Assembly: GCA_900239685.1 (NCBI GenBank) | Contig: OENT01000213.1 | Location: 62,001-126,000 of the forward strand | Direction of reading: 5' to 3' | DNA from: Rotaria macrura | Taxonomy: Eukaryota; Rotifera; Eurotatoria; Philodinida; Philodinidae | Length of the DNA: 64,000 nt | In this document: positions 1 through 13,100 of the stretch, in pieces | Position numbering within the stretch: the stretch's first letter is position 1 | How the letters are laid out: each line of letters opens with the position of its first letter | Made by a program: the position numbers and the translations under genes | Notes under the pieces: model-generated | Database searches by the model: none | What the model saw: only the letters and a program-made list of their open reading frames with translations | What the model was told of the DNA's origin: nothing

Positions 1-575
1 NNNNNNNNNNNNNNNNNNNNNNNNNNNNNNNNNNNNNNNNNNNNNNNNNNNNNNNNNNNNNNNNNNNNNNNNNNNNNNNNNNNNNNNNNNNNNNNNNNNN
101 NNNNNNNNNNNNNNNNNNNNNNNNNNNNNNNNNNNNNNNNNNNNNNNNNNNNNNNNNNNNNNNNNNNNNNNNNNNNNNNNNNNNNNNNNNNNNNNNNNNN
201 NNNNNNNNNNNNNNNNNNNNNNNNNNNNNNNNNNNNNNNNNNNNNNNNNNNNNNNNNNNNNNNNNNNNNNNNNNNNNNNNNNNNNNNNNNNNNNNNNNNN
301 NNNNNNNNNNNNNNNNNNNNNNNNNNNNNNNNNNNNNNNNNNNNNNNNNNNNNNNNNNNNNNNNNNNNNNNNNNNNNNNNNNNNNNNNNNNNNNNNNNNN
401 NNNNNNNNNNNNNNNNNNNNNNNNNNNNNNNNNNNNNNNNNNNNNNNNNNNNNNNNNNNNNNNNNNNNNNNNNNNNNNNNNNNNNNNNNNNNNNNNNNNN
501 NNNNNNNNNNNNNNNNNNNNNNNNNNNNNNNNNNNNNNNNNNNNNNNNNNNNNNNNNNNNNNNNNNNNNNNNNNN
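1..575. other. Assembly gap (run of N)
   Basis: All bases are N, so no feature can be called. The sequence starts at 576. Confidence 0.99.
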
Positions 576-1332
576 GTTATTGACAAAGAACATTTTGGGC
601 AGAAATTCGATTCATGAAATTGTTTCTGAAAGCATTCCCATTGGAAGAAAGGTACACCTGAAAACGCTCAATGGAAGTTACATTTTTTTGTTTTATATTA
701 ATCTGTAGTTTTATCTTTTACATTCATTCATTCGATCGAATTCATTTATATCATTGTGGAAAATCAATACAGTCGTTCGAGCTATTTCTTCGTGCTCTCA
801 ACACTTTTTACTGAATAAATAGAATTACGAAAGTAGCCAAATGTCGACGAAAAACTGTTGACAACTGGAATGGGACGAGCAGTTGAATGTCGAGTTAGTT
901 GCGGGTGCCGACGTTGCTGTAGAGCAGATCATCTTGCAAGCGTGCTACGCCTACATCCTTAATATATATTGTGGTTAGAAACAGAAACAGACACTAAACA
1001 GATTGAGATAAATCTCAAACATTTTCATCAACAGACAAAAACGCACTCGTGAGCCATGTTGTACATATCCTCTCGATGGAAGACAAATTTATTAGAGGAT
1101 GTTCAGTGATAACTGTCTTGTAATATAACATGTATGGGATACAAATTTTTCCAGAAAATTAGACGTGTATTGTACGCCAATAGTAAACTGACTACGAGAA
1201 AGGATCTTTGTTTTAGATGATCTTACGAAGTTGAATCGAATATTTCGACAAATTAATCAATTTATTGTACAGTATTCATTCATATCATCAATATAGTAAG
1301 TAGTTGAAATTTTCAACTTGAAAGTTGTTGAC
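576..1332. other. Intergenic sequence, nothing recognised
   Basis: AT-rich sequence with frequent stops in all frames. I see no coding, RNA or repeat signal here. It leads into the inverted-repeat cluster. Confidence 0.5.
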
Positions 1333-1660
1333 TTCGCACGAAGTAGATAAAAGTTAGATCATATGTAAGAGCTCGAAAAACTTAGCACGACAGCTTAGTC
1401 TTCTAGGAGAGATCTGGTCAAGTCCTGAGCAGATGTTTTTTCAACAGATATTTCGATTGAAACAGTACAGATCGATCTTTCTCAATCATTTTCTGAACAA
1501 TATTTGTTTTCGATCGGATTCATAAAAATATGTAGATATATACCTGTTGCAAACGAAATCTTCTCACGACCTGACCATCTCTCTCCGAGAAGACTAAAGA
1601 GCCTTGTTCAGTTTTTCGAGCTCTTTCATATGATCTAACTATTATCTACTTTGCACTACG
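1333..1660. repeat. Foldback (inverted-repeat) element
   Basis: The left arm, about 1333-1425, recurs as an imperfect reverse complement at about 1562-1659. Shared blocks include AAGTAGATAA, GTTAGATCATATG, GAGCTCGAAAAACT and TTAGTCTTCT. A loop of about 135 bp separates the arms. There is no reading frame inside, so it looks like a non-autonomous palindromic element. It ends exactly where the next hAT-like element begins. I could not find a target duplication. Confidence 0.7.
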
Positions 1661-1855
1661 CAGTGGCGGATCCAGAAAATCAGTAACGAGGTGGTACTTT
1701 TCTCCTCGGACTGGTGAGCACGGTTAAAAAACGGTTTTAGCTCCTATTTGACGCAATACGACTCGTTCTATCTCATTTCTGCTGGGAAAAAGCGAAAAAT
1801 AATTTCGAAATGGGGTGGCGTTGGCCGGATGGCTGCTATGGTGGATCTACCTTTG
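1661..1855. mobile_element. Short hAT-like non-autonomous element (MITE), degraded
   Basis: It begins CAGTGGCGGATCCAG, a typical hAT terminal inverted repeat. It ends near 1855 with a diverged inverse, GGATCTACCTTTG, matching about 10 of 14 positions. It is about 195 bp with no coding capacity. The flanking 8-mers (gcactacg and gcatccgg) match only weakly, so the insertion is old or the right end is misplaced. Confidence 0.45.
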
Positions 1856-1859
1856 GCAT

Positions 1860-2368
1860 CCGGGGTGGCGCTTTACCTTCACTTTACCAGTAAATAGGTA
1901 AGTACTTTCTTTACTTATTTACTACTGAATAGTACATACATATTTACTCCAATTTAATTATGTAACTGAAAAGTAAATTAAATGTGTGACCCAAACGATG
2001 TGAGTGTGGCACATTAAGTTACTTTTCAGTTAGGTAAATAAAGTAAAGTAAATACTTTATTTACCTATTTACTAGTAACTTGGTAAATACTTTATTTACT
2101 ATTTACTAGTAACTTGGTAAATTACATATTTACTATTTACTAGTAACTCGGTAAATACTTTATTTACTAGTAACTTGGTAAATACATATTTACTAGTAAC
2201 TCAGTAAATAATTTATTTACCATTTACTAGTAACTTGGTAAATATATATTTACTATTTACTAGTAACTCAGTAAATACTTTATTTACTATTTACTAGTAA
2301 ATAAGTAAATAAAGTATTTACTTTACTTTATTTACCTAACTTAAAAGTAAAGTAAATGTGCCACCCTA
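1860..2368. mobile_element. hAT-like foldback element with palindromic TTTACTAGTAA array
   Basis: The outer ends read GGGGTGGCGCTTTACC on the left and GTAAATGTGCCACCCTA on the right, an imperfect inverted repeat around GGGTGGCRC. A second, better left arm, GTGGCACATTAAG..., lies at about 2007 and pairs with the right end over more than 50 bp. The middle is a tandem array of about 40-bp units built from TTTACTAGTAACTTGGTAAATA, each partly self-complementary. It has the same plan as the element at 18073-18552 but a different internal unit. No convincing 8-bp duplication was found. Confidence 0.6.
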
Positions 2369-4154
2369 ATGGGCTGTAATGTGGAAAGGGATCGTCTGTA
2401 ACCAGAGACTTTGCGTATAACTTGAGCTATCTACAACAAGCCACATAAGTATACAATCCTGACAACCAACTTTGTTTCAATTTCTTTTTCAAATGATTAG
2501 GCTCCTATCAATTTTGAAGTTAATTACTACTCGATCAGCAATTTGTAGAGAATTATTCGCATGATTAATCGTCAGTTCTCATACCCTCTCCCGTTCATTA
2601 ATCCGTCAACAAGACTTGCACCCTAATAAAATAAGGATGTACACGATAGGCATCTTCCTAATAATTCTAGCATCAGAATACATCCGTGATTCTAGTTTAA
2701 TTCAAATGCCTGTTTCCCGTTTGAAATTGGATATTAAACGAAAGTAGCGATGTATACTGTATATGGACATTAAACCCATACTCACACTCCGGAGCTTCTG
2801 ATATATGTGCGAAGAAGACAAGCTTCTTTTTAAAACTTCGATGTTCTAATTATTTTTTCGCGGCACGCATCAGAAATACAGCAAGGTAAACATTATAGTC
2901 GTTCGAACTAGTGGACACATTGTGACATTTAACAAAAACAGGCTTTTGTAGTTTTGGATTTTCATGCTTTGCTAATTTTCCGCAATTTTTCTACAAATGG
3001 TATATTTTATGACCAAGGAGTCGAGATTACCGGATGACCCGATCACGGATTTTTATTTCGATCAAGACTGTCGCGAAGAAAATATCCTTATTCAAAATAT
3101 GGTTGAGTGTGTCCTGTTTTTATCAACACAAGTGACTCAAGAAATATCTATTGAAAATAATTTATTTTAACTTGTTGTTTTCTCTTGCTGATATTTAACA
3201 GGAAAATCATAAATTGTGCAATCATTCGTGTAATGGGTTGCTATTTACATAACACATTTTTATTTCAATTTTTACTCATTTGCAATCAATCGATTGACGA
3301 TTTCCAAGCTGAAATATAGATGGAGTCTTTGTTTTCGATGTTTTTAGGATTTGAATTATGTTAATTGATGCTTATTGGTTGTAAAGGGATGTTTTTAATG
3401 TATTCAATTCAAGTTTTCCATTTGAACAGCTTCAAGCAATGCATAAATAATAGAAGCAGGAATTATTTTTATTTATCAGTAAGTCAAAATAGAATCAGTA
3501 GAACACAGGCGATAGTTTCGTTTCCGCCAAATATTGATTATTGAGAAGACAGTTCCACAGAGAACAGTTGATTATGAAACAATTACTACTAGTTACATGT
3601 AGCATGAATCGAGAATTTTTCTTTCTGTGATCATGTCTCTTTCATCTAAGTTGTAGTTATACGATACACATTTCAGTATAGTTCATTTGCATGTTTTCAA
3701 CCATGCGACTTAGAATTTCATAGGCATATCTTGAAAACTCTTAATTAAACCTAATGTTGCTTTCAGAAATATATTCGTTTGGTAAACTGACATTTTTCTT
3801 ATTCATTTTAGTTTCTTCATTCATTAACGAAGCGGTTAGTTGTTCAACTAGAATCGTTAGAATCAGAATTTTTCTCTTGCTTTCTGCGATTTTTGTTGCT
3901 TTTCTCTTGGTTGGTTGTTTATTTATTATGTGTTATCATGGAACTGTACGTAATCAGCTAGTCTCGAGTTTATTTCAATACACTACATAAAGAGTTGTTT
4001 CTAGTCGCATAAACTCTATCGTTCAAGCCAATCATGATGACTGAACTTTAGTTGATGATAGAAGAAAAGATTCTTCAGAAATTGTAAGATATTATGATTG
4101 TTTGTTTTTTAAGTCTTCGTTTCAGATCAGTTTTCTTCGTCGTCTTCTCGTCAA
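2369..4154. other. Intergenic region upstream of the metallo-beta-lactamase-fold gene
   Basis: Mostly AT-rich sequence without a recognisable gene. A 78-codon open frame at 3754-3990 would encode two hydrophobic stretches, but it has no homologue I recognise and no clear splice context, so I do not call it. A good 3' splice site (cgtttcag, about 4120-4127) precedes the next start codon by about 30 nt. That could end a 5' UTR intron or be a spliced-leader acceptor. Confidence 0.4.
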
Positions 4155-5113
4155 ATGACTTCGCTGGTGCCATTTCGTACACCAGATACTAAACGGAAGC
4201 TTGATAAAAATAAACTTTATTTAATCGGCCCTAATTTTTGGCATGTTCGAGGTCCATTTAAAGTTTTAACAGTGATAGATATTGAAACGCAAATGTCAAT
4301 AATACAATTAAGCAATGGAAAATTTCTTATTATCGATACTATTGCTATGAATGCTCGACTTCGACAAGAAATTGATAATCTAACAAATAATGGAGATAAC
4401 ATTGAAGCTGTTATAGGTACACATCCATTTCATACATTAGCATTTCCAGCTTTCTATAAAGCATATCCAAAGGCAGCTTATTATGGTACACCGAGACATT
4501 TACGTCGATTAACCGGAATTCCATGGGCGGGAGATCTTGAGGATCATAGCGTTAGAAAAAAATGGGAACCCGATGTTGAAATGCGTATTCCTGCAGGTTT
4601 TTCTTAAAAGAATACAGGTTTTATCATCCAATGAAACAAGCCATTGTTGTAACTATTTTAGGAGCTGAATTTAGCTATCCTCAGCCTGAATCAACAAATC
4701 ATTTTACAAGTGTTTTTGTTTATCACCCGAAATCTCAAACGCTTCATGTTGATGATACAATCATGTATGCCGAAAAGCCTGGTTTTGTACTTAGATTATT
4801 TGGCTGTAAAGATGACGCGATGGCATTTCATCCTTCAATTAAAACTTCGGGACTTTATACGACACGTGCCGCGCCATATGTGTTTCGAGATTGGATGCGC
4901 AATGTACTTTGCGATTGGTCGTTCGAAAATATTTGTTGCGCACATATGGGTGTTAAAATTGGTGGAGCATTTCTTGATGTTGTTACATTACTGAACAATA
5001 CTGAACCATTGTTTGCTAAACTCAAAGAAGAAAACAAGAACAAATATGTTGGAAATGTAAAACCATCTGATAATCAATGGAGTATGAATTTTGATGGCAA
5101 CGAATGCGGATAA
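4155..5113 (+). CDS. Metallo-beta-lactamase-fold protein, two exons
   Basis: I join exons 4155-4596 and 4662-5113 across a 65-nt GT-AG intron (4597-4661). This gives an uninterrupted 297-residue protein, and the join restores a smooth ...RIPAG/AEF... sequence. The N-terminal half has the strand pattern of the fold (IIQLSNGKFLIIDT, then EAVIGTHPFHT at residues about 84-94). In canonical enzymes the last motif would be HxHxDH; here it is H-P-F-H-T, so metal binding is doubtful. Later LHVDDTIMY resembles the Asp-bearing strand, and CAHMG near residue 250 could supply a late His. The substrate is unknown and the enzyme may be inactive. There is no signal peptide or membrane segment, so it is probably cytosolic. 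The start is the first ATG after a 3' splice-like site. The fold call is from memory of the family. Confidence 0.8.
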
Positions 5114-7200
5114 CTCGAAGAATCTTTTGTTTTTCTTAATAGTTGTGTTGTAAGTCGATTTTATTGTAATACCATTCAACATTTAATTCTGTCTATTTTG
5201 GTCATTTATGTTTGATTGCAAGAAATAAAACTAATATTCGCCCAAGAATAAGGCAATTAACAAAGGCAAATAATTGCATGAACTATCTTCTATCTGATGT
5301 ATAGTGAACACAATCGAATAGCTATAAACAGGTGCACAGTCAAGATGCAGCAATCTTTTCATAAGAACTTTCTATATAGATAGATTAGAATCTGCAGAGT
5401 ACCGATGACAATAATTCAATTAAACGATGCGTACACTTGTGATTTATAGACGACTCATTAACTTCGATACCATTGAATACATCTCTACGGATCATAAGTC
5501 GCTTTTTCATTGACATCATACTTACTTGATGAGAACTATGGCTTACAGAAGAAAAAAAACCTTTACTTTTCAGTCGCATCAAATATTGATTCTCAAATTT
5601 TAATTTGAAATTTTGTGCAAACTAAGTTCACCATGCAACTATTGCATTGCACGAGTTGCAATGCTTTAAAAGAGCATCCACAAGGAGACAACAAGCATCA
5701 TCGTGATGTACGATTAATTTATCACAATACGAATTCCTTCTTTTCTATGTGCGTGTAAAAACACTAAGTCTAAAACGAGAACATACAAATCTTTAGCTTA
5801 TTTATATAGATGTATTTTCAAACGATGAAAACTATAGAATACGTAAGTTTCTCACAGGAATAGTTTCTACTGCTTTTTCCGACAAGTAATTAGGATCAAG
5901 TTGTATGAGGTATTATAAAAATTGAAAGAGACGCTATAGAAATGTAAGTTGAGCTGGACAACTCAAACAAATTGGATTAGGATAACCTTTTCTATTTTAC
6001 ACAATTACAATCTGAAAAATCTTACCCTATATACTACTGATGATCGTCTTCCGAATATTTTGCAACTCTAAAAGCTGCTATGCACAAGTTTCGAATCTCA
6101 AAACTTGTGTTCAAATGAATAACTGTCATCGACTGACTTAGTCTGAGTAGAAAAATTGACTTCATTCGAGACGTTTATCATCAATCATTGCAATAAGTTA
6201 ATTGCTTTCTCTTGATTTGATACCCATCAGGGATTCATTGCCGAAAATCCGATCATTCGCATAGCAAGAAAGATGACCACAGCAATAGGCAACAATGTCC
6301 TCATTCATTTATCTGCGCGACTCAAGTCCCTTGCAAAACATTCTTCATGAGATGAAATATCTTTGTGATCTTCTTTCCTCTGTGGAAACATCGATGAAAA
6401 GATCAATAAGTCAAATACTTATACGTAGACTTCGAATCTTATACCTATATTTAGGGTCACTCAAGACTCAACAGTGTTCATTCTAACATTCGTATTTTAA
6501 GAGCAATTGATAAAAATATTCTAGCAGTTTATTCGCTCTTGAATCACACCTCCATAATTTGATAGAAGTGGAACGGAAACTAATCATTCTTTTATACCTG
6601 GCACCGTGAAGTGATCGTAGAAGAAGGATCGAGGACTATAGTGAAGAACACGGTGGAAAAGACATTGAGATTTTCCGCATAACGCTTAGATAACATTTAC
6701 TGAGCGAATTCATCTTGCCACGCTTACTTTACTTAAATGAAAATCAAGAATGGATCCGGTAAAAATGATTGTGCGAAAGACACTTGTCCATGACACGTAT
6801 TCTACAGTGTCGTTGAATTTCCTGTCAGTTATAAATCAGAAGAAACAGTTGCTTAGGAGATGAATGCTCTTTTACATAAATTCTAAAATGACTTACAACG
6901 ATGTGATATTGCTCGAACTCGAGAATATTCTCATCTATAGAAAATACAGTTATAGTATTGGTACAACAGCTTTGGAGAAGGAATTATTTCTGATTTGTTA
7001 TTAGCACAGCTTCATTAAATACCTGATTCATCAAGACTATCATACTTCTCATCCTTTTCGTAGAAAAAAGATTTCTGAAATCAACATTAATCGTTTCTAC
7101 ACATACATATTCTCACTCCTTTTGATCATTCAAAGTATCATGAAGAAAAAGTTCTCATCGTTGATGAATCGTTGACGATGAAATTGAGATTTTCTTGAGA
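5114..7200. other. Intergenic region, no gene seen
   Basis: AATAAA at about 5224 could be the poly(A) signal of the upstream gene. The rest is AT-rich with only short random frames. No repeats longer than a few tens of bases were noticed. Confidence 0.4.
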
Positions 7201-10112
7201 CTAAGTATGCACGTTCTCCGTTGAATTGCCCTCATTTTTCACTTGTGTTTCTTTTGTACTTGAACTTTCCGTTATTCTATCTTCGAATGCATGAATTGTA
7301 AATTTTGACTCGTCGATTTCCATACTACCAGTTATACTCTCATGTGGTGTCAAGACAATCGCCATCAAACTTTTCCTGTTTACCGAATTCATATCATCTG
7401 CCTTCAAATTCAAAGTATCATTCTTTGATTCGTAGGTATTCTCTATGTCGAGTTCGTCTTGTTTTACGCTTTTAAACACTTGTCTCCAAGCCTTGCAATT
7501 TTTACTGTTGGTGTCATTATTGATCATTGCCGAATCACTGTAGATCGAATCTTCCATCCCATCACGATGAAATTCGTTTACTTCTAAAAGCAGAGGGAAA
7601 TTTTCTGCCTCGTAAAGTTCCTCTGTATTAAACCTGCAGTCCTCACTGGTTGACACACTGATCTCCATGTCCTTCAGTTGTTTGCTTTCGATTTCAGCGT
7701 AGTTTACTACGGAACAATCGAATGACCCATCTTCAGTTTCTTCAAGGTTGGCGTTACTTTCTGTTGACGTTGAAGTTGGTTTTGATGTCTCATCGATCTT
7801 AGGCTCGATAAAATTTTGTTTTTCGTCTTTAGACACATAAAACTCTGTAGGTTCCATATTTTTAGATTTGATCTTGTCGCAACTCATTGCGAAAAGTATC
7901 GGTAGAAGATTTTCGACTTCTTCACGATTTTCGTTGCTCAACTTCATACTCGGAGTCGACCTTTGCGGCACTTTGATTTCTGGAGCATTGAGAAACATTT
8001 CTTCATGAATTGAAGTGCTTGTGTTCGAGGTTACTTTTCCTGTAGTCTCAACAACTTCGTAATCTTCTCCTGAGAAATCCACTATTATATCTTCGTTAGA
8101 AACGGGTTTTTCGAAATCATTGATTTTGGCATGATTGATATTACTTTCATCACTTGTCGAAATATGAATCTTCTGAAGTGTCAATGTCTCCGTCTTGAGT
8201 TCCCTATTATTTTCTTCAGGAACAATCAGAAATGTATCTTCAATGTTCATAATATTTTCGCCACTCATTCCAAAAACAGTAGTAGGCTTTGCAGAGTTCT
8301 TGATAAAATCTTCAGTATCACGACTTTCTACTTCAACTGTCGAGCTAATGTTAGAAGCTTCCGATATGTCAGCATCGACCGAATCAAAGCTTGACGAAGA
8401 AGGATCTAGTGTCGTAACTTGAATAATGTCAGCAGCAATGGCGTCTGTTGATAGGACCGAAGTTGTGTGTTCTGTGATATTGGTGTTGAATGTATTGAGG
8501 CTAGTTTCCTCATGTACCGAAGCAGTGATTGATTCAAATTCTGTTTTCTCAGTTGGGAATTCGTGATTATTTTCTGCCGAAACAGCCTGGTTAACATGTT
8601 CACTGTGCACTATATTTGTGTCACTCGCTTCAAAAAATAAAACCTGCTGGTTCACACCGTTGATTGGAACTTGCAATAAATCGATTTCGGTATCTGTTGA
8701 GAGTCCGATCCCTATAGCTGGTAATTTCTTAGTTTCAATCTTGTCATTTTTGATGCACGACAACGTCGGTATTGTATCTTCGATGTTACTATTATCGTCA
8801 ACTGCCATACCAGAAACAAGTTCTTTTTTATTCGGAATATTCTCTTCATCAAGTGTACCGTCCTTGTCGTCAACAGTTTTCATTTCTGACATTTTTATTT
8901 GATCAACTTTGATCTCGCCGATGTTTACCTTCGAGACGTTCACACTTGAATCTTTCTCTTTCATTAAGTCAATATTACTTATATCCATAGTCGTACTGGG
9001 TATTTCTAAAGTGTTGACTTCATCTCTTGAGCATTGAATTTCTTCGTTTATTGGACTGGTCATGTCTGAGTTTTCGATTTTCTGAGTTCTGAATAGCTCA
9101 CCATCCGTTTCCAGAATAGCTGCTGACCAAACTTTTATTTCTGTATGTGCGATAGGATAATTCCAATCTTCCTTAAGTTCTTTGGAAATATGTTTGGTAC
9201 TATTGCTTTCGTTTATGGGATGATCTTCAGTTGAAATGTCCATCTTTGGACCTGTGATACTCTCGATCTTCATTTCGTGCCCCTGTGCTCGAGAAATAAC
9301 GATTTGCTTGTTTTCCATAGTCTCTCTGTTGACTTCTGGCGAATCGTGCATAGTATTGCCCGTAGAAGAATCTTCCATCATACCTGGATCTGTGATGCTA
9401 GCATCTTCCGGGTTGTGAATCATATTGGAATCTAGACTCTTCTCGGTCTTATCATGACTATCGAGAGCTTCCGAAAAACGTGATTGAAGATTTTTTGTGT
9501 TTTCAATGTGTTGATTTCTAAATTTTGGCATGATTTTGATTTCCATAGTATCTAACTGATTCTTAACATGAGCATTAGCAATAAACCCGTAATCGATCTG
9601 TTTGTGTGAATCGATTGGTGTGCTATTTGGTTCCATTTGGTGGTGTTCCTTGTGGTTGAAGCAGTCGCGACATCGATCACTTCGCCAATAATCAGGAACA
9701 AATATGGAACATACAGGTGTCAAATCTGCTTAGGAATGAAAAAATTCAATCATATATTTTTAAGTCTCTCCCGTGAATAAAAGCATCATCGCCCAAAACA
9801 AGAGATTGGAAACGTACTTCTTGTTTGTTCTAATGAACTTGTGTCTACGCTTTCTTCGCAATCAGGCTTTGACATCATCGGTGAAGTATCTTCTTACATA
9901 GAAAAGGTGTCTGTCGAGTTTAAATTTGCTAGGAAATCTTTTGGAATCATACCTGCTTGCATGACGTGATCCTCCTTTTGTTTGAAGCAGTCACGGCATC
10001 GATGAGGTCGCCACGGGTTCGGATTGAATTGAAAACAAGGTAGCATTGTTAAAATGGTAGCAGCGATGCTGCTAAAATGAGAAAGGTCGTTTAGTGAGCA
10101 TGTTTTACTCAA
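7201..10112 (-). CDS. Large acidic repeat protein with two MPRIP-like C/H motifs
   Basis: Three exons on the minus strand, 10112-9953, 9892-9818 and 9725-7201, all joined in phase 1 at good GT-AG sites, give 919 residues. Near the N terminus (about residues 25-47) is a C-x12-C-x2-CF-x5-H motif containing WRPHRCRDCFKQKEDH. Exon 3 opens with a second copy (CSIFVPDYW...CRDCF...H). The spacing matches what I recall of the N-terminal motif of mammalian MPRIP, probably a small zinc-binding unit. The remaining roughly 800 residues are acidic, rich in Ser, Thr, Glu, Asp and Asn, and probably disordered. They contain at least six degenerate copies of a unit around EIK(S/T)xxL...I..ST(D/S)E..N. There are no membrane segments. 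The start is the first ATG of exon 1; MLPCF, 22 codons later, is an alternative. Function is unknown; a scaffold role is only a guess. Confidence 0.8.
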
Positions 10113-13100
10113 TCTTCGAGTTTCAATTCGTATTTTTTAGAGTTTTCAAATGAGTTCAAGTTTTGTGAAGAAGATACTTAAATAATATGTTGTGTCGAAC
10201 ATAGTTGAAGATTGACCTACGGAGACTTATGGGCGAAGAAAATTCTCAATAAGACAAAACTAGAGTTATAGCGAACGTTCAATGGCTTCTGTCAAGAGGA
10301 TTCATTTGAACGAAAGATATCAAGTGTGACTAGACGAAACGGTCAATCAGTGATAGGCGCATGAGTATCAAGCATAGCAAGAATGGCTAAGATAGATCAT
10401 TCAATATGAAACTAGAATGATGGGCATAGATACAAATGTTACAAAGAATAATGATGATTAAGCGTTGTTGATCTTTTGATTTTGAAAATTTTGCTCAGTC
10501 ATATTGAAGGGCATATCCGATTCGTTATAGGAGTAGAAAAATTAGATTTTAAAACCTACGTGACTAGAAAGGACAAAAACGCCGAAGTCTTAGTGAGTAA
10601 ACGTAAGATTAGTATCAGTGATATCAGGAAGGCAACACAATTAGTGATACCTAGATTTGAAAAGAACTGTGTGATACTTAAGCTACGATGAATGATTTAG
10701 ATAAAAATACAAAAGTGAGTGACCTATTTCAAATGTTATGCTTTCTGTATGTATAAGTACTGGAACTGAGCACATGCTTTGTATTACATTTCAACACACT
10801 TATTTAGCTATCTTTGACTACTTATACTGTGAAAAACATCTTTTTAATTGTGTTCAAACAAGAATAACTATTGTTGAAGCACAAACTTAAATTCGATCAT
10901 ATAATTTACATTATGAGGACGCATACGGGGTCGAATGGGGTCACGTGTATAAAGTAAGCGTGACTCAAGATAGTAACAGCTCGCTGAAATCCAACAAGCT
11001 CAATAAGGATCCAGTTCATTGTTGTATATCGAAAGGGATCTGGCACTTATTCTTGAATGAAGATAGGAAGCTACTCTAATATCAGTGAATGATTTTTAAT
11101 TGGTAGCTGCTCCTTCATTAACTATCTGTCAACAGAATTGCCAAGTAAAAGTAAATTCGATGCCGTACTCATCGTACGAAGCAAGCGACAAGATTGAGCC
11201 GAATCGAAAATAGTCATGGTTAGGAATGATAGCCTAGATATTTTTTTTCATGATCTTTTCCATTGATTAAGATCACTTAATATTCTCGATGGGATCATCA
11301 GAAGATTCCAAACGTCTGTCGACTCACTACAGGTGTAGAGCCTTTGAAAGAAAAAAGTTATTAAAATTCAATAGGATCTACTGAAATTGAAATGAACCGG
11401 CAGGAGTGATTGATGAAAACACTATGCCCACAATTTATGATAGCTGGAACAGTATAACTTGGAATATATTAGGATGAAATATTCCAGAAGTGTACACATA
11501 CTATTTATGATAGAAATTGTGCTCTAGTTGAACAACAATAGAATTAAGTCGATGAAAAGGACCGTTAACAAACGAAACTAGGATATAAGATAATGCCGAT
11601 TTGCATGAACAACCTATTCTTTCCAGTTATCATGTCATTTTGACAGTCAAATCAGTGCACGTATAAAACTGCATTAGAATGAATAAAAGATCCAAAACTA
11701 ACAGCATTGATCGCTGACGAAAAACAAACCCAATGAAATATAACACTGGTTCAGTAGAAGAAACAGGGTAGAGATATTGTTGGTTTTTAATTCAAAAAAA
11801 ATATGAATCTGAAGAAATAAGCATTAAAAGAATACTCTTAACATTAAAAGGTGATTCTTGTAAATGGGTTATGTCTCTACTTACCTGAATTCTATTCTAG
11901 ATAAGAATGACTACTCGATGAAAGTAAATTCTATGTGACAAAAAATTCTTTTCAAAATACAGCACACCAAATCTTCAAAACTTTTCATGTTATCTTACGA
12001 CATGTCGCCAAAATGACAAGGTAACGTAGAAAAGCGACTATCTTCTTAATTTTACGACAAAAACCATCATTGAAGCAGCATAGCAAAATACAAACGTGAT
12101 ATCACGTAATAGGTTATTTCATTTAACATTTGCTATCTAGCTCAATCTAAAGATAGATCAAGGCTACATTTTCATTCTGTGGGTATATCTGTGAATTTAT
12201 AAGTGGAAGAATGTATAGGAAGGCTCACACATCTCTATTCATCCCCCAACCTATAACCGTTCAATTATATCTTTTCGTTATTGGAAAATTCGTCTGTGTC
12301 ATCATGTTTTCAACTCATTTCCAATGAACCCACTTTTAGTATTTTCCATTATAAACTTTGTTGTGGAAAACTATTTTGTTTGGTCTGAATATAGTAGTTC
12401 ATGTATTATTTTAACGATAATGTTTGACGACTGTGAACACACTTGAATCTAAGAGTAATTTGATCAGAAGTTCCAGAGCGATTTCAACAGAAAAACAATT
12501 TAAAATTACTGTCTGTAAAATCGGGCACGAAATCATTCATTAGCATTGCTTCGACTGAACAAAATTTGTCATAGTATCCTGTATTTGTTTGGATTTTGTA
12601 AAGTTATTTCAACTGCTCATATATTTATGGATGAGCAAAGTTGAAACATATTTTTCTTGCCCTTATGTACGATTCTGACAGTTCGAAACATGTTTCTTAT
12701 GAAATAACAAGTCCACATCACAAGGAATAATAAACAGATTAGCAGTGATATCATACGGCCTCTGTTATATATGTACTAATTTACAATGAAAGTTTATCTT
12801 TATTAGATACATCGTACTCTTGCTATTAATAAAGAAGATCACTAATTAAATTCATTGTTCGTATGGAAAAGTCCTTTATTTACGTATGTATTTATTTTCA
12901 TTTTTGATTTTTCATGTTTTCGTATATTCTTATTGCTTTATTCGAAATTGGACGTAAAAGATAAATTTTCATTTCATTTATCTAATGTTCGAGTATTTCT
13001 GGAAGTTGATGGAATTGTACTGTATATTTTTGCCACTTTTATAAACTTGAAACGAATGGAATATCTGAAATGAATGGGAAAACTTTGACATATACATACT

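Noticed and set aside
3754-3990. 78-codon frame with two hydrophobic stretches upstream of the metallo-beta-lactamase-fold gene
   Set aside because: No homologue, no splice link in phase to the next exon, and hydrophobic runs are common in T-rich random sequence.
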